A stretch of 64,000 bases of DNA from DATAJX01 sp036261915 (GCA_036261915.1 DATAJX010000003.1:62001-126000), one strand, 5' to 3'; numbered from the stretch's first letter, positions 26,526-34,455 are shown. Translations and numbers: made by a program. Notes: generated by a model not told the origin, from the sequence alone.

Positions 26526-26572
26526 GGTGGGGAGGCTTGACTTCCTATTCAACTCTCTGTTGTTCTAGTCGC

Positions 26573-26691
26573 GTGTTTAACACAGGGTGGCGAGAGCGTG
26601 CCTCCCGGTCAAGAGAAAGAACGTAGTTTGTGTGTTAAATCAGCACTCGCCTTTGTTGATGAGCGCCCGTTTTTCAACCACTTGCAAGTGG
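26573..26691. promoter_or_regulatory. Divergent promoter region of the pilus operon with palindromes
   Basis: The 167-base gap between the divergent genes at 26552 and 26720 holds a perfect 14-bp palindrome CCACTTGCAAGTGG (26678-26691), directly followed by a second inverted repeat AGTGG-CGG-CCACT, and a GTGTT-T-AACAC element at 26573-26583. A related half, GTGTGTTAAAT, lies at 26629-26639. These fit operators of a regulator that controls the start of the long pilus/tra transcript. A convincing -35/-10 pair was not found. Confidence 0.45.
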
Positions 26692-26719
26692 CGGCCACTG
26701 CCGTGCTGAAAGCTTAGGC

Positions 26720-28078
26720 ATGAGCGGACCTAAATTTCGATTTACGATCGTTGTGGGCCTGCTGCTGGTTGTTTGGTGGGCGTTTGAAGTTGTTAACACC
26801 TACCTGGTGGGTGAGCACGGCCTGAACTTTACCCGCTACAGCAACGGCGTGATGGTGATCGGCGCCGCCACGCTGGGCGGCTTTGCGCTGGTGTGGCTGG
26901 CCGTTCAAATTGCGGCATGGAGCCGCGGCGTGGCCACCGGCTTTGAGCCCGAAGTGGTGGACGAATACGGCACTACATTCAAAATGGGCGAAGGTGCCGG
27001 TTATTCGGTTTCGCTCAGCAAGTTTTTGCCGGAGATCATCGCACCGCCGGTGTGGCCGGGGCTTTCGGCACTGGAGGCCGAACTGATCGGCTTTTTGAAC
27101 GGCTACCGCCACTGGCCCTACAATCTTGGCCACACCCACCCGACCCTGTATGAAGAAGCTTTGGCCCGCTGGGAGATCATGCGTAGCCTGCCGGGCAGCG
27201 GCCCGCTGCAGCGTGCCAGCGCGCTGGCCAGTGTGCTGAGCAAGGTGGTGGCTTACAGCGAAGTACGCAACCACCACCCGCTGCGCCAATTCTGGAAGCG
27301 CGACCGCGTGCGCTTTGAGCGCCGCTGCCGCGAGCATGGCGGGCTGGCGGCATTTGTGCTTTCCACCCTGCCCGCTTTTCGTGCCCTGAGCAATGGAGAT
27401 GCCGAGGCCCAGCGCGCACGCCGCGCCATGACCACCGCGCTGCGCTACTACGACGTGCCCGGCGGTTTGCCGGTGAACGTGGATGCCACCACGCGTGACC
27501 TGTCGAACGCCTTGCAGCGGCTGGTAAGCAAGCGCCGCAGCACCGGCACCACCACCCCGCCCGGCCCGGCCGAAGAAGCATTGCTGCGCCAGAACATTAG
27601 AACCCTGCTGCCCACGCTGCTGGATGAATGGCAGCGCGACGTGATCACCACCGACACCACCGATGCCGTGCCCCTGCCCGGCGGCCGGTTGCTGGTGCGT
27701 GTGGCGGCCATATTGGGCACGCTGGGCTCGAAGCTCCCCGTGGAACTGCGCGAGCAATTCGACCTGTGGGAAAACACCGGCAGCATTGAACACCCCACCT
27801 GGCCCACCGTACTGGCCAGCCTTGAAGCCCTGCACTTTGTGGCGCCGTGGGACGACCTGACCCCGCTGGCGGCCAGCTTCAAGCTGGGCGACGTGGTGTT
27901 CGGCCCCGCCGTGGTGATCGACTTTGCCGCCGGTGGCCACCCCGAAGTGAGCGGCCCCATTGCCCGCGGTGTGGTGTTTGACGGGCTGGTGGATGTGGTG
28001 CTTGACGGCGGCACCGCCGTGCCGCTGCTGCAGGCTCGTGCCGACACGCTGGCGGCGCAGCTGAAGGACAAATTCTAG
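26720..28078 (+). CDS. Inner-membrane protein of the conjugation locus, family unknown
   Basis: A 452-residue protein and the only long plus-strand gene inside the tra/pil block. It has two N-terminal membrane segments (about 8-28 and 44-66) and a large cytoplasmic domain. The LYEEALARWEIMRSLPGSGP stretch and the helical region after it (VAYSEVRNHHPLRQFWKRDRVRFERRC) look like an all-helical domain; the C-terminal part (about 300-450) is alpha/beta with FGPAVVIDFAAGG. The topology recalls DotM/TrbA- or TraI_2-type proteins, but I see neither the HHH motif of MobH relaxases nor other defining residues. It is followed by a bidirectional terminator. Function not assigned. Confidence 0.6.
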   Translation: MSGPKFRFTIVVGLLLVVWWAFEVVNTYLVGEHGLNFTRYSNGVMVIGAATLGGFALVWLAVQIAAWSRGVATGFEPEVVDEYGTTFKMGEGAGYSVSLSKFLPEIIAPPVWPGLSALEAELIGFLNGYRHWPYNLGHTHPTLYEEALARWEIMRSLPGSGPLQRASALASVLSKVVAYSEVRNHHPLRQFWKRDRVRFERRCREHGGLAAFVLSTLPAFRALSNGDAEAQRARRAMTTALRYYDVPGGLPVNVDATTRDLSNALQRLVSKRRSTGTTTPPGPAEEALLRQNIRTLLPTLLDEWQRDVITTDTTDAVPLPGGRLLVRVAAILGTLGSKLPVELREQFDLWENTGSIEHPTWPTVLASLEALHFVAPWDDLTPLAASFKLGDVVFGPAVVIDFAAGGHPEVSGPIARGVVFDGLVDVVLDGGTAVPLLQARADTLAAQLKDKF

Positions 28079-28097
28079 ACCGCGCTTATACCGCATG

Positions 28098-28124
28098 AAA
28101 AACGGGCCTGCGCGGCCCGTTTTT
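28098..28124. terminator. Bidirectional terminator between convergent genes
   Basis: AAAAACGGGCC-TGCGC-GGCCCGTTTTT has A/T tracts on both sides, so it can end both the plus-strand gene at 28078 and the minus-strand gene ending at 28138. Confidence 0.85.
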
Positions 28125-28137
28125 GCCCCCTGCCCTT

Positions 28138-28443
28138 TTAGTGAGTGCGCACGCCGCCGGCGCGGAGGTAATCGGCGCTGCCACCTTCGGGCAGCAGGAC
28201 CGAGAAGAAGTAGTAGCAGCCACCCATGAGGTAGCTTTGCAGCTTGAGCGTCCAGGTTGGTGGATAGCCCACCAGCGCGGTGGTGACCTGGTGAAGCGTG
28301 TCGGTGGAGAACTCGATGGGAATACAGGCCTGCACCAGGCGGTCTTCGCCCTGGGCTTTCCAGATGGTGCCGACCCACCAGGCAGCGCCCAGTACGGCCA
28401 GGAAGATGAAGACGGTCTGGCCGAATTCAAACGGTTTGGACAT
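28138..28443 (-). CDS. Small two-TM protein, unknown
   Basis: A 101-residue protein with a strong GGAG ribosome-binding site before the ATG at 28443. Membrane segments lie at about 10-28 (VFIFLAVLGAAWWVGTIW) and about 69-84, joined by an extracytoplasmic loop with a Cys and a YPPTW motif; another Cys lies in MGGCYYFF. No family recognised. It lies between the 189-aa protein and the bidirectional terminator, within the conjugation block. Confidence 0.65.
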   Translation of the reverse strand: MSKPFEFGQTVFIFLAVLGAAWWVGTIWKAQGEDRLVQACIPIEFSTDTLHQVTTALVGYPPTWTLKLQSYLMGGCYYFFSVLLPEGGSADYLRAGGVRTH

Positions 28444-28488
28444 GTGTGTGTTCTCCTAAAATTTGATGCGATTATAGGCACAACAAAA

Positions 28489-28525
28489 AAGGGTGCCAAG
28501 TGGATTACCGGGCACCCCTTTAAAT
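28489..28525 (-). terminator. Rho-independent terminator after the 189-aa gene
   Basis: AAAGGGGTGCCC pairs with GGCACCCTTT across a 12-base loop and is followed by a T-run on the minus strand, 25 bases past the stop at 28550. Confidence 0.75.
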
Positions 28526-28549
28526 AAACAACGACTTACATCGTCAAAT

Positions 28550-29119
28550 TTACAACGCGTCGACGTCGTCCTTTTCAGCCTTGGGTTTGGCCGCGCGGGC
28601 AGGCTTTTTGGCCGGTGCGGCTTCGGTGGCGGCAGGAGACTCGGCGGCGGCGGCAGGGGCGGCCTGCTGCGGCGCGCGCTCGGACGGGCCTTTGCGCACC
28701 TTGTCGACGATGCTGTAGCGCTGGGCCACGCGCGAAATGAAGTTGGTGCCGGCAAGATCGAGCTTGTGGCGTTGCACGGCGCTTTTAATCTTTTGCACCA
28801 TGAACTCGACGCAGTCGTCGAAATCCTTGCGGGTGGTTTCGAACTCGCCGCGGCTCGATTTGGCGACGTAACCGCGGGTTTGGCGGTCGGCCTGCACCAG
28901 CACGTGCTCCCACAGGCGGGCAAAGTTGATCATGTCGGTGCCTTCGGGGGTGGTGCGGATGACCACTTCGGCAAAGTTACCGTGGCGCTCAAGCTGGGCC
29001 TTCTGGTTTTCGAGGCGGGCGTGGAACTGGTTTTTTTTCTGCGCGTTGGCAGGGCCCTGGCCGGACGGCACACCGGGCTGCGAGCCGGGTTGGCGGGGCG
29101 TGTATGGGGTATCGCTCAT
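28550..29119 (-). CDS. Basic cytoplasmic protein with Ala/Lys/Pro tail, unknown
   Basis: A 189-residue soluble protein. The third codon of the open frame (ATG at 29119) is chosen because AGAGGA lies 7 bases upstream. The N-terminus is Gln/Pro-rich, the middle (about 45-140) is a helical domain with GFVAKSSRGEFE-like sequence (GYVAKSSRGEFETTRKDFDD), and the C-terminus is a disordered Ala/Pro/Lys tail (AAPAKKPARAAKPK) like those of histone-H1-like and nucleoid proteins. No family recognised. In this context a relaxosome or DNA-binding accessory role is possible but only inferred. Confidence 0.6.
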   Translation of the reverse strand: MSDTPYTPRQPGSQPGVPSGQGPANAQKKNQFHARLENQKAQLERHGNFAEVVIRTTPEGTDMINFARLWEHVLVQADRQTRGYVAKSSRGEFETTRKDFDDCVEFMVQKIKSAVQRHKLDLAGTNFISRVAQRYSIVDKVRKGPSERAPQQAAPAAAAESPAATEAAPAKKPARAAKPKAEKDDVDAL

Positions 29120-29293
29120 AATCATATCCTCTCGAGTTTACAGGTCATCCGGGTTTTTTGTTCTTCGGATGAATACAGGGTTTGTTTTTGGTGCGGCCTG
29201 CGCATGGATTGGGGCCATGCAGGTGCCTGCCGTTCTTTTAAAGGTAGGCCCCCCCTGCCCCTGCCGCAACCCCCTGCCCGCCGCGCCTGCCGA

Positions 29294-29333
29294 AAAAAGA
29301 CCCACCTCTTAACAATTTGAGGCTGGGTCTTTA
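29294..29333 (-). terminator. Rho-independent terminator after the 327-aa lipoprotein gene
   Basis: AAAGACCCA-GCCTC pairs with GAGG-TGGGTCTTT and is followed by TTTTTTC on the minus strand, 30 bases after the stop at 29363. Confidence 0.85.
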
Positions 29334-29362
29334 TAATTCGGTAAGTGAGGGCTTACTCAAAA

Positions 29363-30346
29363 CTAGGGTTGGGCGACGATCTCGATGGTGTCGCCGTCGA
29401 GGTGCGGGGCGCTGAGCGCGGCAATGGGCACGCTATCGAGGCTGGTGACCTTGGCGAGGTAGCGGCTGAGGGCTTTGACCCGCTCACGGAAGGCCCGCGA
29501 GTTGGGTTGGGCACCGCGGGCGAACAACGTGGCCTTGCCGCCTTCGCGCAGCAGGGTGACCACGTCGCGGCTGCTGGGCAGCTGGTCGCGTTCAGGCCAG
29601 ACCTTTTCGTTCCCGTAATGGACGGTCCAGATGGCGAGGCGCTCTTCGCCCGTGGGCGCGCGGCTGCTGGTGGCGGCCGGATCGGCCAGGCTGGGCAGGC
29701 GCCCCCCCATTTCGCGGGCGGCCACCTGCACCGGGCCACCGGAGGCGCTGGCCTCGGCCCGCGCGCTGGGCGCGGCCTGCAGGGCGCTGGTAATAGGCGT
29801 GCTGACGGGCTGGAAGCCATCGCCATAGCCCGATTGCGGGCGGGTGGCGGATACGCGGACGCTGGTAGCCTCGTCGGGGTCGGCGTCGGCCGAGGTATCG
29901 GCGCTGGCGGTTTGAACCGAGGAATCGCCGTCGGCGCTGGCAGTGTTCATGCGGCCCAACTCGTTGCGCTCGACCAGTTGCATGCGGCGATCGAGGCGCA
30001 GGGCGGCTTTTTCGACCCGTTGCAGGCGCTCTTCGAGTTTGGCGACTTCGTTTTGCAGGGCGGCGGTGCGCTGGGCCATGACCGGATCGACCAGCGCGGG
30101 ATAGGCGGTGGCGGCACGGGCCAAGGGCTGGGCCGCAGGCTGTGCTGCGGCCGGACGCCCGGCGGCGGGCTCTATAGTAGAGTAATCGGGGTAGCCGTAG
30201 CCGTCGGACTCGGCGGTGGCATCGGACGGGGCGGCTCCGGCCGGGCTCATTTGAGCGTTAGCCGAGAATGGCCATGTGGCACAGCCCGAAAGCAACAGGC
30301 CTGAAAACCCAATAAATGCAGTCATTTTTGATACGGTGCCAGCCAT
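29363..30346 (-). CDS. Lipoprotein with OmpA/TraV-like plan
   Basis: A 327-residue lipoprotein. The ATG at 30346 follows AAGGGGA and yields lipobox LSGC (Cys20 or so); an inner ATG at 30325 would also work. A disordered Ala/Pro-rich stretch, a short coiled coil (about 95-130, LQNEVAKLEERLQRVEKAAL) and a Ser/Ala/Asp-rich linker precede a C-terminal domain of about 90 residues (IWTVHYGNEKVWPE, ATLFARGAQPNSRAFRERVKALSRYL). That domain has the spacing of an OmpA-like peptidoglycan-binding domain, and a lipoprotein in a T4SS locus could serve as TraV or DotD equivalent. Neither is proven. Confidence 0.55.
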   Translation of the reverse strand: MAGTVSKMTAFIGFSGLLLSGCATWPFSANAQMSPAGAAPSDATAESDGYGYPDYSTIEPAAGRPAAAQPAAQPLARAATAYPALVDPVMAQRTAALQNEVAKLEERLQRVEKAALRLDRRMQLVERNELGRMNTASADGDSSVQTASADTSADADPDEATSVRVSATRPQSGYGDGFQPVSTPITSALQAAPSARAEASASGGPVQVAAREMGGRLPSLADPAATSSRAPTGEERLAIWTVHYGNEKVWPERDQLPSSRDVVTLLREGGKATLFARGAQPNSRAFRERVKALSRYLAKVTSLDSVPIAALSAPHLDGDTIEIVAQP

Positions 30347-30421
30347 CGCCCCATCCCCTTTTGTTGCCGGGATGATACGGGCTGCAAACAAGCCCAACAA
30401 GGGTGGTGCCAAATAAATCAG

Positions 30422-30709
30422 CTATATCTTGGACGTAAAGAAGTCGCTGATGGTGGCGATTAGCAGATTGATGATTCGAAGCAACAAACGCCCGACAATG
30501 ATGGCGGCACGACCCACGCCGGTAAAGATCAGAAATACGGCTTTAAGTATGAAATTAAAAGTATTATTGACGAATTCAGTCTTCTTTTTGGAATCTGCCA
30601 GTGCGTTGAATAAATACAACACAGTGATGACGATGATGAAAAAGGCCAGCACCTTGAGCGCCGGCTCGATGACGTGGACGTACAATTCGGCGACCTGTTC
30701 GACGTTCAT
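30422..30709 (-). CDS. Small membrane protein next to the coupling ATPase, unknown
   Basis: A 95-residue protein with two hydrophobic regions (about 17-36, ALKVLAFFIIVITVLYLFN, and about 51-88) around a KKKTEF polar loop. It starts one base after the stop of the coupling ATPase gene, so it is co-transcribed and probably acts with it. Base composition is more AT-rich than that of the neighbours. No family recognised. Confidence 0.65.
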   Translation of the reverse strand: MNVEQVAELYVHVIEPALKVLAFFIIVITVLYLFNALADSKKKTEFVNNTFNFILKAVFLIFTGVGRAAIIVGRLLLRIINLLIATISDFFTSKI

Positions 30710-30710
30710 G

Positions 30711-32165
30711 CTATTCCCTGTCTTTGTTGGTGGCTACACCACCGCCGAAAGTATGGTATTTGCTGGCTAAATCAAGCCCCTGGCGCACCGGCATGCGGAA
30801 TTTGGGGAAGTCGATGCCTTCGTTGTCGTTCTTCATCACCACTTCGGGCACGCGCATTTTAAACACGCCCTCTTTGGCGATAAGGACGCCTTCGCCCTGG
30901 TCGAGGTCGCCGAACTCTTCGGGGCGAACGACCATGTCGTACTGCATGCTGACACTGGTGCTGGTGCTGCGGCCACGGCCGCCGGTGGCCACGCGGCTGG
31001 CTTCGGGGCCGCCATCGCCACTGGCAAAGCTAAGGCTTTCGCCATAACTGACGCTTTTGATCTCTTTAAGGGCTTCACCCGCCAGCTTGCTCATTTCTTC
31101 GCGGCTGGTGCTATCGTTCAGCTTGAACACCACTTTGGTCCAGGTGTTACCCAGGATCTTGTCTTTAAAGTCTTCGGAGAGGCCGCGCTGCTTATCGGAC
31201 AGCGAACTCATGGTTTGCACCAGCGGGAACAGGCAGATATTGGCACTACGGGCCTGCTCGAACAGTTTATCGAGGCTGGGCATGGCGTAACTGGAGAACT
31301 CGTCCATCAGCACCAGGAACGGCGGGCTGGGCTTTTCGAACGCGGCCACGTTTTGCAGCTGACCGACCGCAGTGATGACGTCGGACAGGAAGATTTTGGC
31401 GAAGTCGATGGCGGCTTCGGTTTTGTTCAGCGTGGGCAAGCCTACGTAAACCAGCTGGTTTTCGCGCATGGCTTCGAGCACGTCAACCTCGGGATTATAA
31501 GGGTTGAGCACGTCGCGCATTTCGGCGCCCGAGCCGTAGCTGGAGATTTTACCCAGCAGGTCGCCGAACGCGAACTGGCGCTTGCGTTCGTCGATCTTTT
31601 TAACGCCGGTGCGGTTGTCGGTGGTGGAGATCTGCTCGACGAACATGCGCAGGTCGACGTACTCGCGTGTGTCTTTCGGGGCCAGCTGCATGATGTGGCG
31701 CAGGGCACCTTCTTCGGTCATGATCATTTGCAGGTCGTTGAAATTGAAGGGCATTTTCATTTGCGCCAGGATACCGATGATGGCGCGCAGCGCGTTACCG
31801 GCCTGGCTGCGGAAGAACGCGGCATCGCCGCCGCCGCCGAGCAGCAGCATGACGCGGTTGACCAGTGCTTCGCTGTCGCCGCGCAGCAAGGGGTTATAGG
31901 TGTTGGAAAGCTTGGCGTTATCGATGTTGATGATGCGCACGTCCTGCCACCTATCGTGCTGGCGGGCCAGGCTGAGGAACTGGCTGATGGCTTCTTCGGA
32001 GTTTTTACCGTCGATGTGGATGACGCCGCCGCCGCGCATCATCTGCTGCTTTAAAATGAGGTTGAGGAAGTTCGACTTACCCGCACCGGTGGCCGCCACG
32101 GCCAGGCAGTGGCGGGTCATCAACCCCGCCGGCAAAAACACTTCGTTGCCGCTGCCAATGGCCAT
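30711..32165 (-). CDS. traD: TraD/VirD4-like coupling ATPase, cytoplasmic part only
   Basis: A 484-residue ATPase with no membrane segment. Walker A AATGAGKS lies at 24-31, and HIDGKN, typical of TraD/TraG after the first strand, at about 48-53. Walker B FLVLMDEFSSYA and the following QARSANICLFPLVQT segment match the type IV coupling protein core. The frame is open upstream of 32165 but encodes other genes there; the ATG overlaps the stop of the preceding two-TM protein (TAATG). That protein probably supplies the membrane anchor normally fused to the N-terminus. Role: brings the DNA or protein substrate to the channel and powers transfer. Confidence 0.85.
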   Translation of the reverse strand: MAIGSGNEVFLPAGLMTRHCLAVAATGAGKSNFLNLILKQQMMRGGGVIHIDGKNSEEAISQFLSLARQHDRWQDVRIINIDNAKLSNTYNPLLRGDSEALVNRVMLLLGGGGDAAFFRSQAGNALRAIIGILAQMKMPFNFNDLQMIMTEEGALRHIMQLAPKDTREYVDLRMFVEQISTTDNRTGVKKIDERKRQFAFGDLLGKISSYGSGAEMRDVLNPYNPEVDVLEAMRENQLVYVGLPTLNKTEAAIDFAKIFLSDVITAVGQLQNVAAFEKPSPPFLVLMDEFSSYAMPSLDKLFEQARSANICLFPLVQTMSSLSDKQRGLSEDFKDKILGNTWTKVVFKLNDSTSREEMSKLAGEALKEIKSVSYGESLSFASGDGGPEASRVATGGRGRSTSTSVSMQYDMVVRPEEFGDLDQGEGVLIAKEGVFKMRVPEVVMKNDNEGIDFPKFRMPVRQGLDLASKYHTFGGGVATNKDRE

Positions 32166-32494
32166 TAGCGCAGCCTCTTTTCGATCACGCCCCAGTAAAA
32201 CTCGCCCGGCAGGCGGTTTTTGTAATCGCGGCCGCCTTCGAGGCGGAACTGCAGGTAATCTTTCAGCTGTTCGCCGTACACCAGCAGGCCGTAGGCGGCG
32301 CCCAGCAAAAAGCCCTGCAGGCAGTGGGCGGAAAGGTTGCCCTCGGCCGACACGCCCGGCGTAAGCACCCATAATACAAGCCCGATAAAGCCGAACGGAC
32401 GCACCGCCCACAGCAGGCGCTCGCGCGCCAGGCGCGAGGTATCGCTGCGGTGCTCGACCGCAAGCTGGGTGGTGGTTGGTGTGGTATCGGCCAT
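32165..32494 (-). CDS. Two-TM protein, likely membrane anchor of the coupling ATPase
   Basis: A 109-residue protein: hydrophilic N-terminus, two membrane helices (about 33-48 and 60-75) separated by a short loop (TPGVSAEGNLSAH), and a C-terminal cytoplasmic tail (QFRLEGGRDYKNRLPGEFYWG). The topology equals the N-terminal part of TraD/VirD4 coupling proteins, and its stop overlaps the start of the ATPase gene. A promoter lies upstream. Inference: the coupling protein is encoded in two pieces. Confidence 0.65.
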   Translation of the reverse strand: MADTTPTTTQLAVEHRSDTSRLARERLLWAVRPFGFIGLVLWVLTPGVSAEGNLSAHCLQGFLLGAAYGLLVYGEQLKDYLQFRLEGGRDYKNRLPGEFYWGVIEKRLR

Positions 32495-32525
32495 TTGTCT
32501 CCTGGGCTCTTGTTGCCCTGCCTAT

Positions 32526-32554
32526 AGTATAGGGCGCAAATGCCCTCCTGACAC
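32526..32554 (-). promoter_or_regulatory. Candidate sigma-70 promoter for the coupling-protein genes
   Basis: On the minus strand GTGTCA (32549-32554) and TATACT (32526-32531) are 17 bases apart, 32 bases upstream of the ATG at 32494, which has an AGGAG ribosome-binding site. The -10 hexamer is near-consensus, the -35 weaker. Confidence 0.5.
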
Positions 32555-32575
32555 CCCTATTATATACAATACGGG

Positions 32576-33706
32576 CTAATGGATAGGCGCGTCGGTAATT
32601 TGCAGGCCACCGCCGCCTTGCGGGTTTTCGAGATAGCTTTTGAGGCTGGCGGCAGCCACGTAGCCGTTGATGCGTTCGAACGGCCCGTTGGGCGTGCGGC
32701 GGATGATGAGGGTGGGGGTTTGACGGACGCCGAACTGGTCGTCTTCGCCGGGTTCGAGCGTGCGCCAGGCGCAATCGAGCCTGTCGGCCACGTGGCTTTG
32801 GTTGGGGCCTGTACCGGGGCCGGAATAGGGCGTGACATCGATGCAGGTGGTGGAGAGCTTGCGGCCCATTTCTTTCAGCAGGCCTGCAAAATCGGGCTCG
32901 AACTTCTGGCAGTAGGGGCACTCGGCGCTGAAGTAATAGCGCAGCTCGATGGTATCGGACTTGGTGTCGGTGTTTTTAGGCATGGTGACCAACCCCGCCG
33001 CAATGGACGTTGGATTGGTGAGCGCGGCCATTTGCGGCATGGCCGCCTGGCCGCCAAAACCCTGAATACCCGCCTGCGCGATCTGCGCGGTGGGCGGCGT
33101 GCGGCCGGGGTAGAACGACGGGTTGTCGGTGAAGCCGGGCACCGCCACGCCGTAATCGGGCACCGGAGGCAGGGTGCTGCTGGCGAATTTGCTGGCGGGC
33201 GTGCCGTGATCGACCGCGTTCTGGTACAGCGTTTCGGCCTGGGTCCAGGCAATGGCCAGTTGGGTGTTGCGGGTGAGGATCTCCTGGTAGGTGTGCACCC
33301 ATTTGGTGGCGTTTTCGGGCGTGGGGTTAAGGTAAAAGGCCACGAACTCGCGCGGGGGTTTGCCGTATTGCTCTTGAAACTTGTCGATATCGGCATCGAG
33401 CTTGGATTTGCTGTCGCTGACCGGGGCGGGCGGCGGCGCAGCCACCACGGTGGGCGTGGGCGGCACCGCAGCGGCGGCTGGGGCCGGCTTGTTTTTGGGG
33501 GCAGGGGGCTGGCATTTGCCTGCCACGCCGACCTGCCAGTAGTCGAGGCAGGGCTGATAGGCGGCAGGGTCGGTTTTAGCGGGCTGGGCGGCGGGCGCAG
33601 GGTCGGGCGTACGCACCAGCGCCACACCGGCAAAAGCCCCGGCGGGGGCCAAACTTACCAATCCGGCGGCTAATACCCCGGCCCACACCCGTTTAGTTGG
33701 CAACAC
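32576..33706 (-). CDS. traF: TraF-like periplasmic protein with CPYC thioredoxin fold
   Basis: A 376-residue exported protein with a signal peptide (1-26, cleavage near AFA-GVA), a Pro/Ala-rich disordered stretch (about 33-97), a helical domain, and a C-terminal thioredoxin-fold domain with the redox motif CPYC (263-266, SAECPYCQKFEPDF) and a cis-Pro-like QTPTLII. F-type TraF has a thioredoxin fold, and related DsbC-like forms keep the CxxC. Many substrates here (TraU, TraH) are Cys-rich, so a disulfide-isomerase role fits. It overlaps the TrbC-like gene by 14 bases, as trb/tra genes often do. Confidence 0.75.
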   Translation of the reverse strand: MLPTKRVWAGVLAAGLVSLAPAGAFAGVALVRTPDPAPAAQPAKTDPAAYQPCLDYWQVGVAGKCQPPAPKNKPAPAAAAVPPTPTVVAAPPPAPVSDSKSKLDADIDKFQEQYGKPPREFVAFYLNPTPENATKWVHTYQEILTRNTQLAIAWTQAETLYQNAVDHGTPASKFASSTLPPVPDYGVAVPGFTDNPSFYPGRTPPTAQIAQAGIQGFGGQAAMPQMAALTNPTSIAAGLVTMPKNTDTKSDTIELRYYFSAECPYCQKFEPDFAGLLKEMGRKLSTTCIDVTPYSGPGTGPNQSHVADRLDCAWRTLEPGEDDQFGVRQTPTLIIRRTPNGPFERINGYVAAASLKSYLENPQGGGGLQITDAPIH

Positions 33707-34403
33707 CTTGTTTTATTCTTTCAATCGCCGTTTTGAAGCTATAGACGCTATTTAACTCAAACTGGCTGATCTTGCCTTTAGGGTCGGTGTAAACGATCAC
33801 GTTTTTGCCCTTCACCTGTAACTCTGTTGCCAGCGTACCGTTGAAGTCGACGTTGAACACCATATCCTTCGGATAGTCCTTCACCTTTTCGCGGAACAGT
33901 TTGACCAGATCGGTGGGTTTGACGTCCTGGAAGTAGAACTCGCTGTTGAGGTCTTCGATGGCCTTGATTTCCTTCAAATGGCTGATCATATCCTCGTTCA
34001 GATCATCGGCTTTGACGAAAATACGCACCGAACCCAGCTTAGGCTCTTTCGGTTTGATCATTTGCAAGGCTGCCACATATGCAGAATCGGAGGGGTCAGG
34101 GCTTGTCACACCCGGTTTAACGGCCACGGAAACGCTCTCATTTACCACGTTTTGAGGATTTTGAGCGGGCTTTTCAGCCGTTCCACGTGGAACAGAAATA
34201 TGGCTGTTATCGGCGGTGGGATCGTAGACCCGGACTTCGGCATAAGCCTGGGTGCCAACCAAGGCTGAAAAGCTTGTCAGACAACCTAGCAAAGAGGTGA
34301 GAGTCATTAAGATTGGCGATTTTTTGTTTTTATTATCAAACAGATAACTACGGTAGTAAATATTTATGTACCGAGGAAGAAGGTTACGTTTGGAGCTTTT
34401 CAT
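33693..34403 (-). CDS. trbC: TrbC/TraW-like F-type pilus assembly protein
   Basis: A 236-residue exported protein. The ATG at 34403 follows AGGAAAA; the open frame further upstream lies antisense-like over traU and is ignored. A signal segment ends near QAYA-EVR. The C-terminal domain (GSVRIFVKADDLNEDM to the end) has the betaalphabeta pattern of TrbC, with LKEIKAIEDLNSEFYF, DMVFNVDFNGT and KNVIVYTDPKG. TrbC is periplasmic and works with TraW, TraU and TraF in pilus assembly and retraction. The 5' part is clearly AT-richer than the rest of the locus. A parS-like palindrome lies within the gene. Confidence 0.6.
   Translation of the reverse strand: MKSSKRNLLPRYINIYYRSYLFDNKNKKSPILMTLTSLLGCLTSFSALVGTQAYAEVRVYDPTADNSHISVPRGTAEKPAQNPQNVVNESVSVAVKPGVTSPDPSDSAYVAALQMIKPKEPKLGSVRIFVKADDLNEDMISHLKEIKAIEDLNSEFYFQDVKPTDLVKLFREKVKDYPKDMVFNVDFNGTLATELQVKGKNVIVYTDPKGKISQFELNSVYSFKTAIERIKQGVAN
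34179..34194. promoter_or_regulatory. parS-like ParB binding site inside trbC
   Basis: CGTTCCACGTGGAACA differs at one of 16 positions from the TGTTCCACGTGGAACA form of bacterial parS and contains a perfect 14-bp palindrome. It would be bound by the chromosomal ParB encoded at 55660 or by the ParB-like chimera at 1853. Confidence 0.6.
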
Positions 34404-34455
34404 AGGCCATTTTCCTGTTTTGGGTAGATTGAGGCGCGGCATCATCCCGGTTTTC

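Noticed and set aside
26720..28078. MobH/TraI_2 relaxase
   Set aside because: The three-histidine motif and HD residues of that family are not present.
30711..32921. N-terminal extension of the coupling ATPase to 736 residues
   Set aside because: The added 252 residues are Arg/Pro/His-rich and lie over the 109-aa gene and its promoter; the ATG at 32165 overlaps the preceding stop in a standard coupling arrangement.
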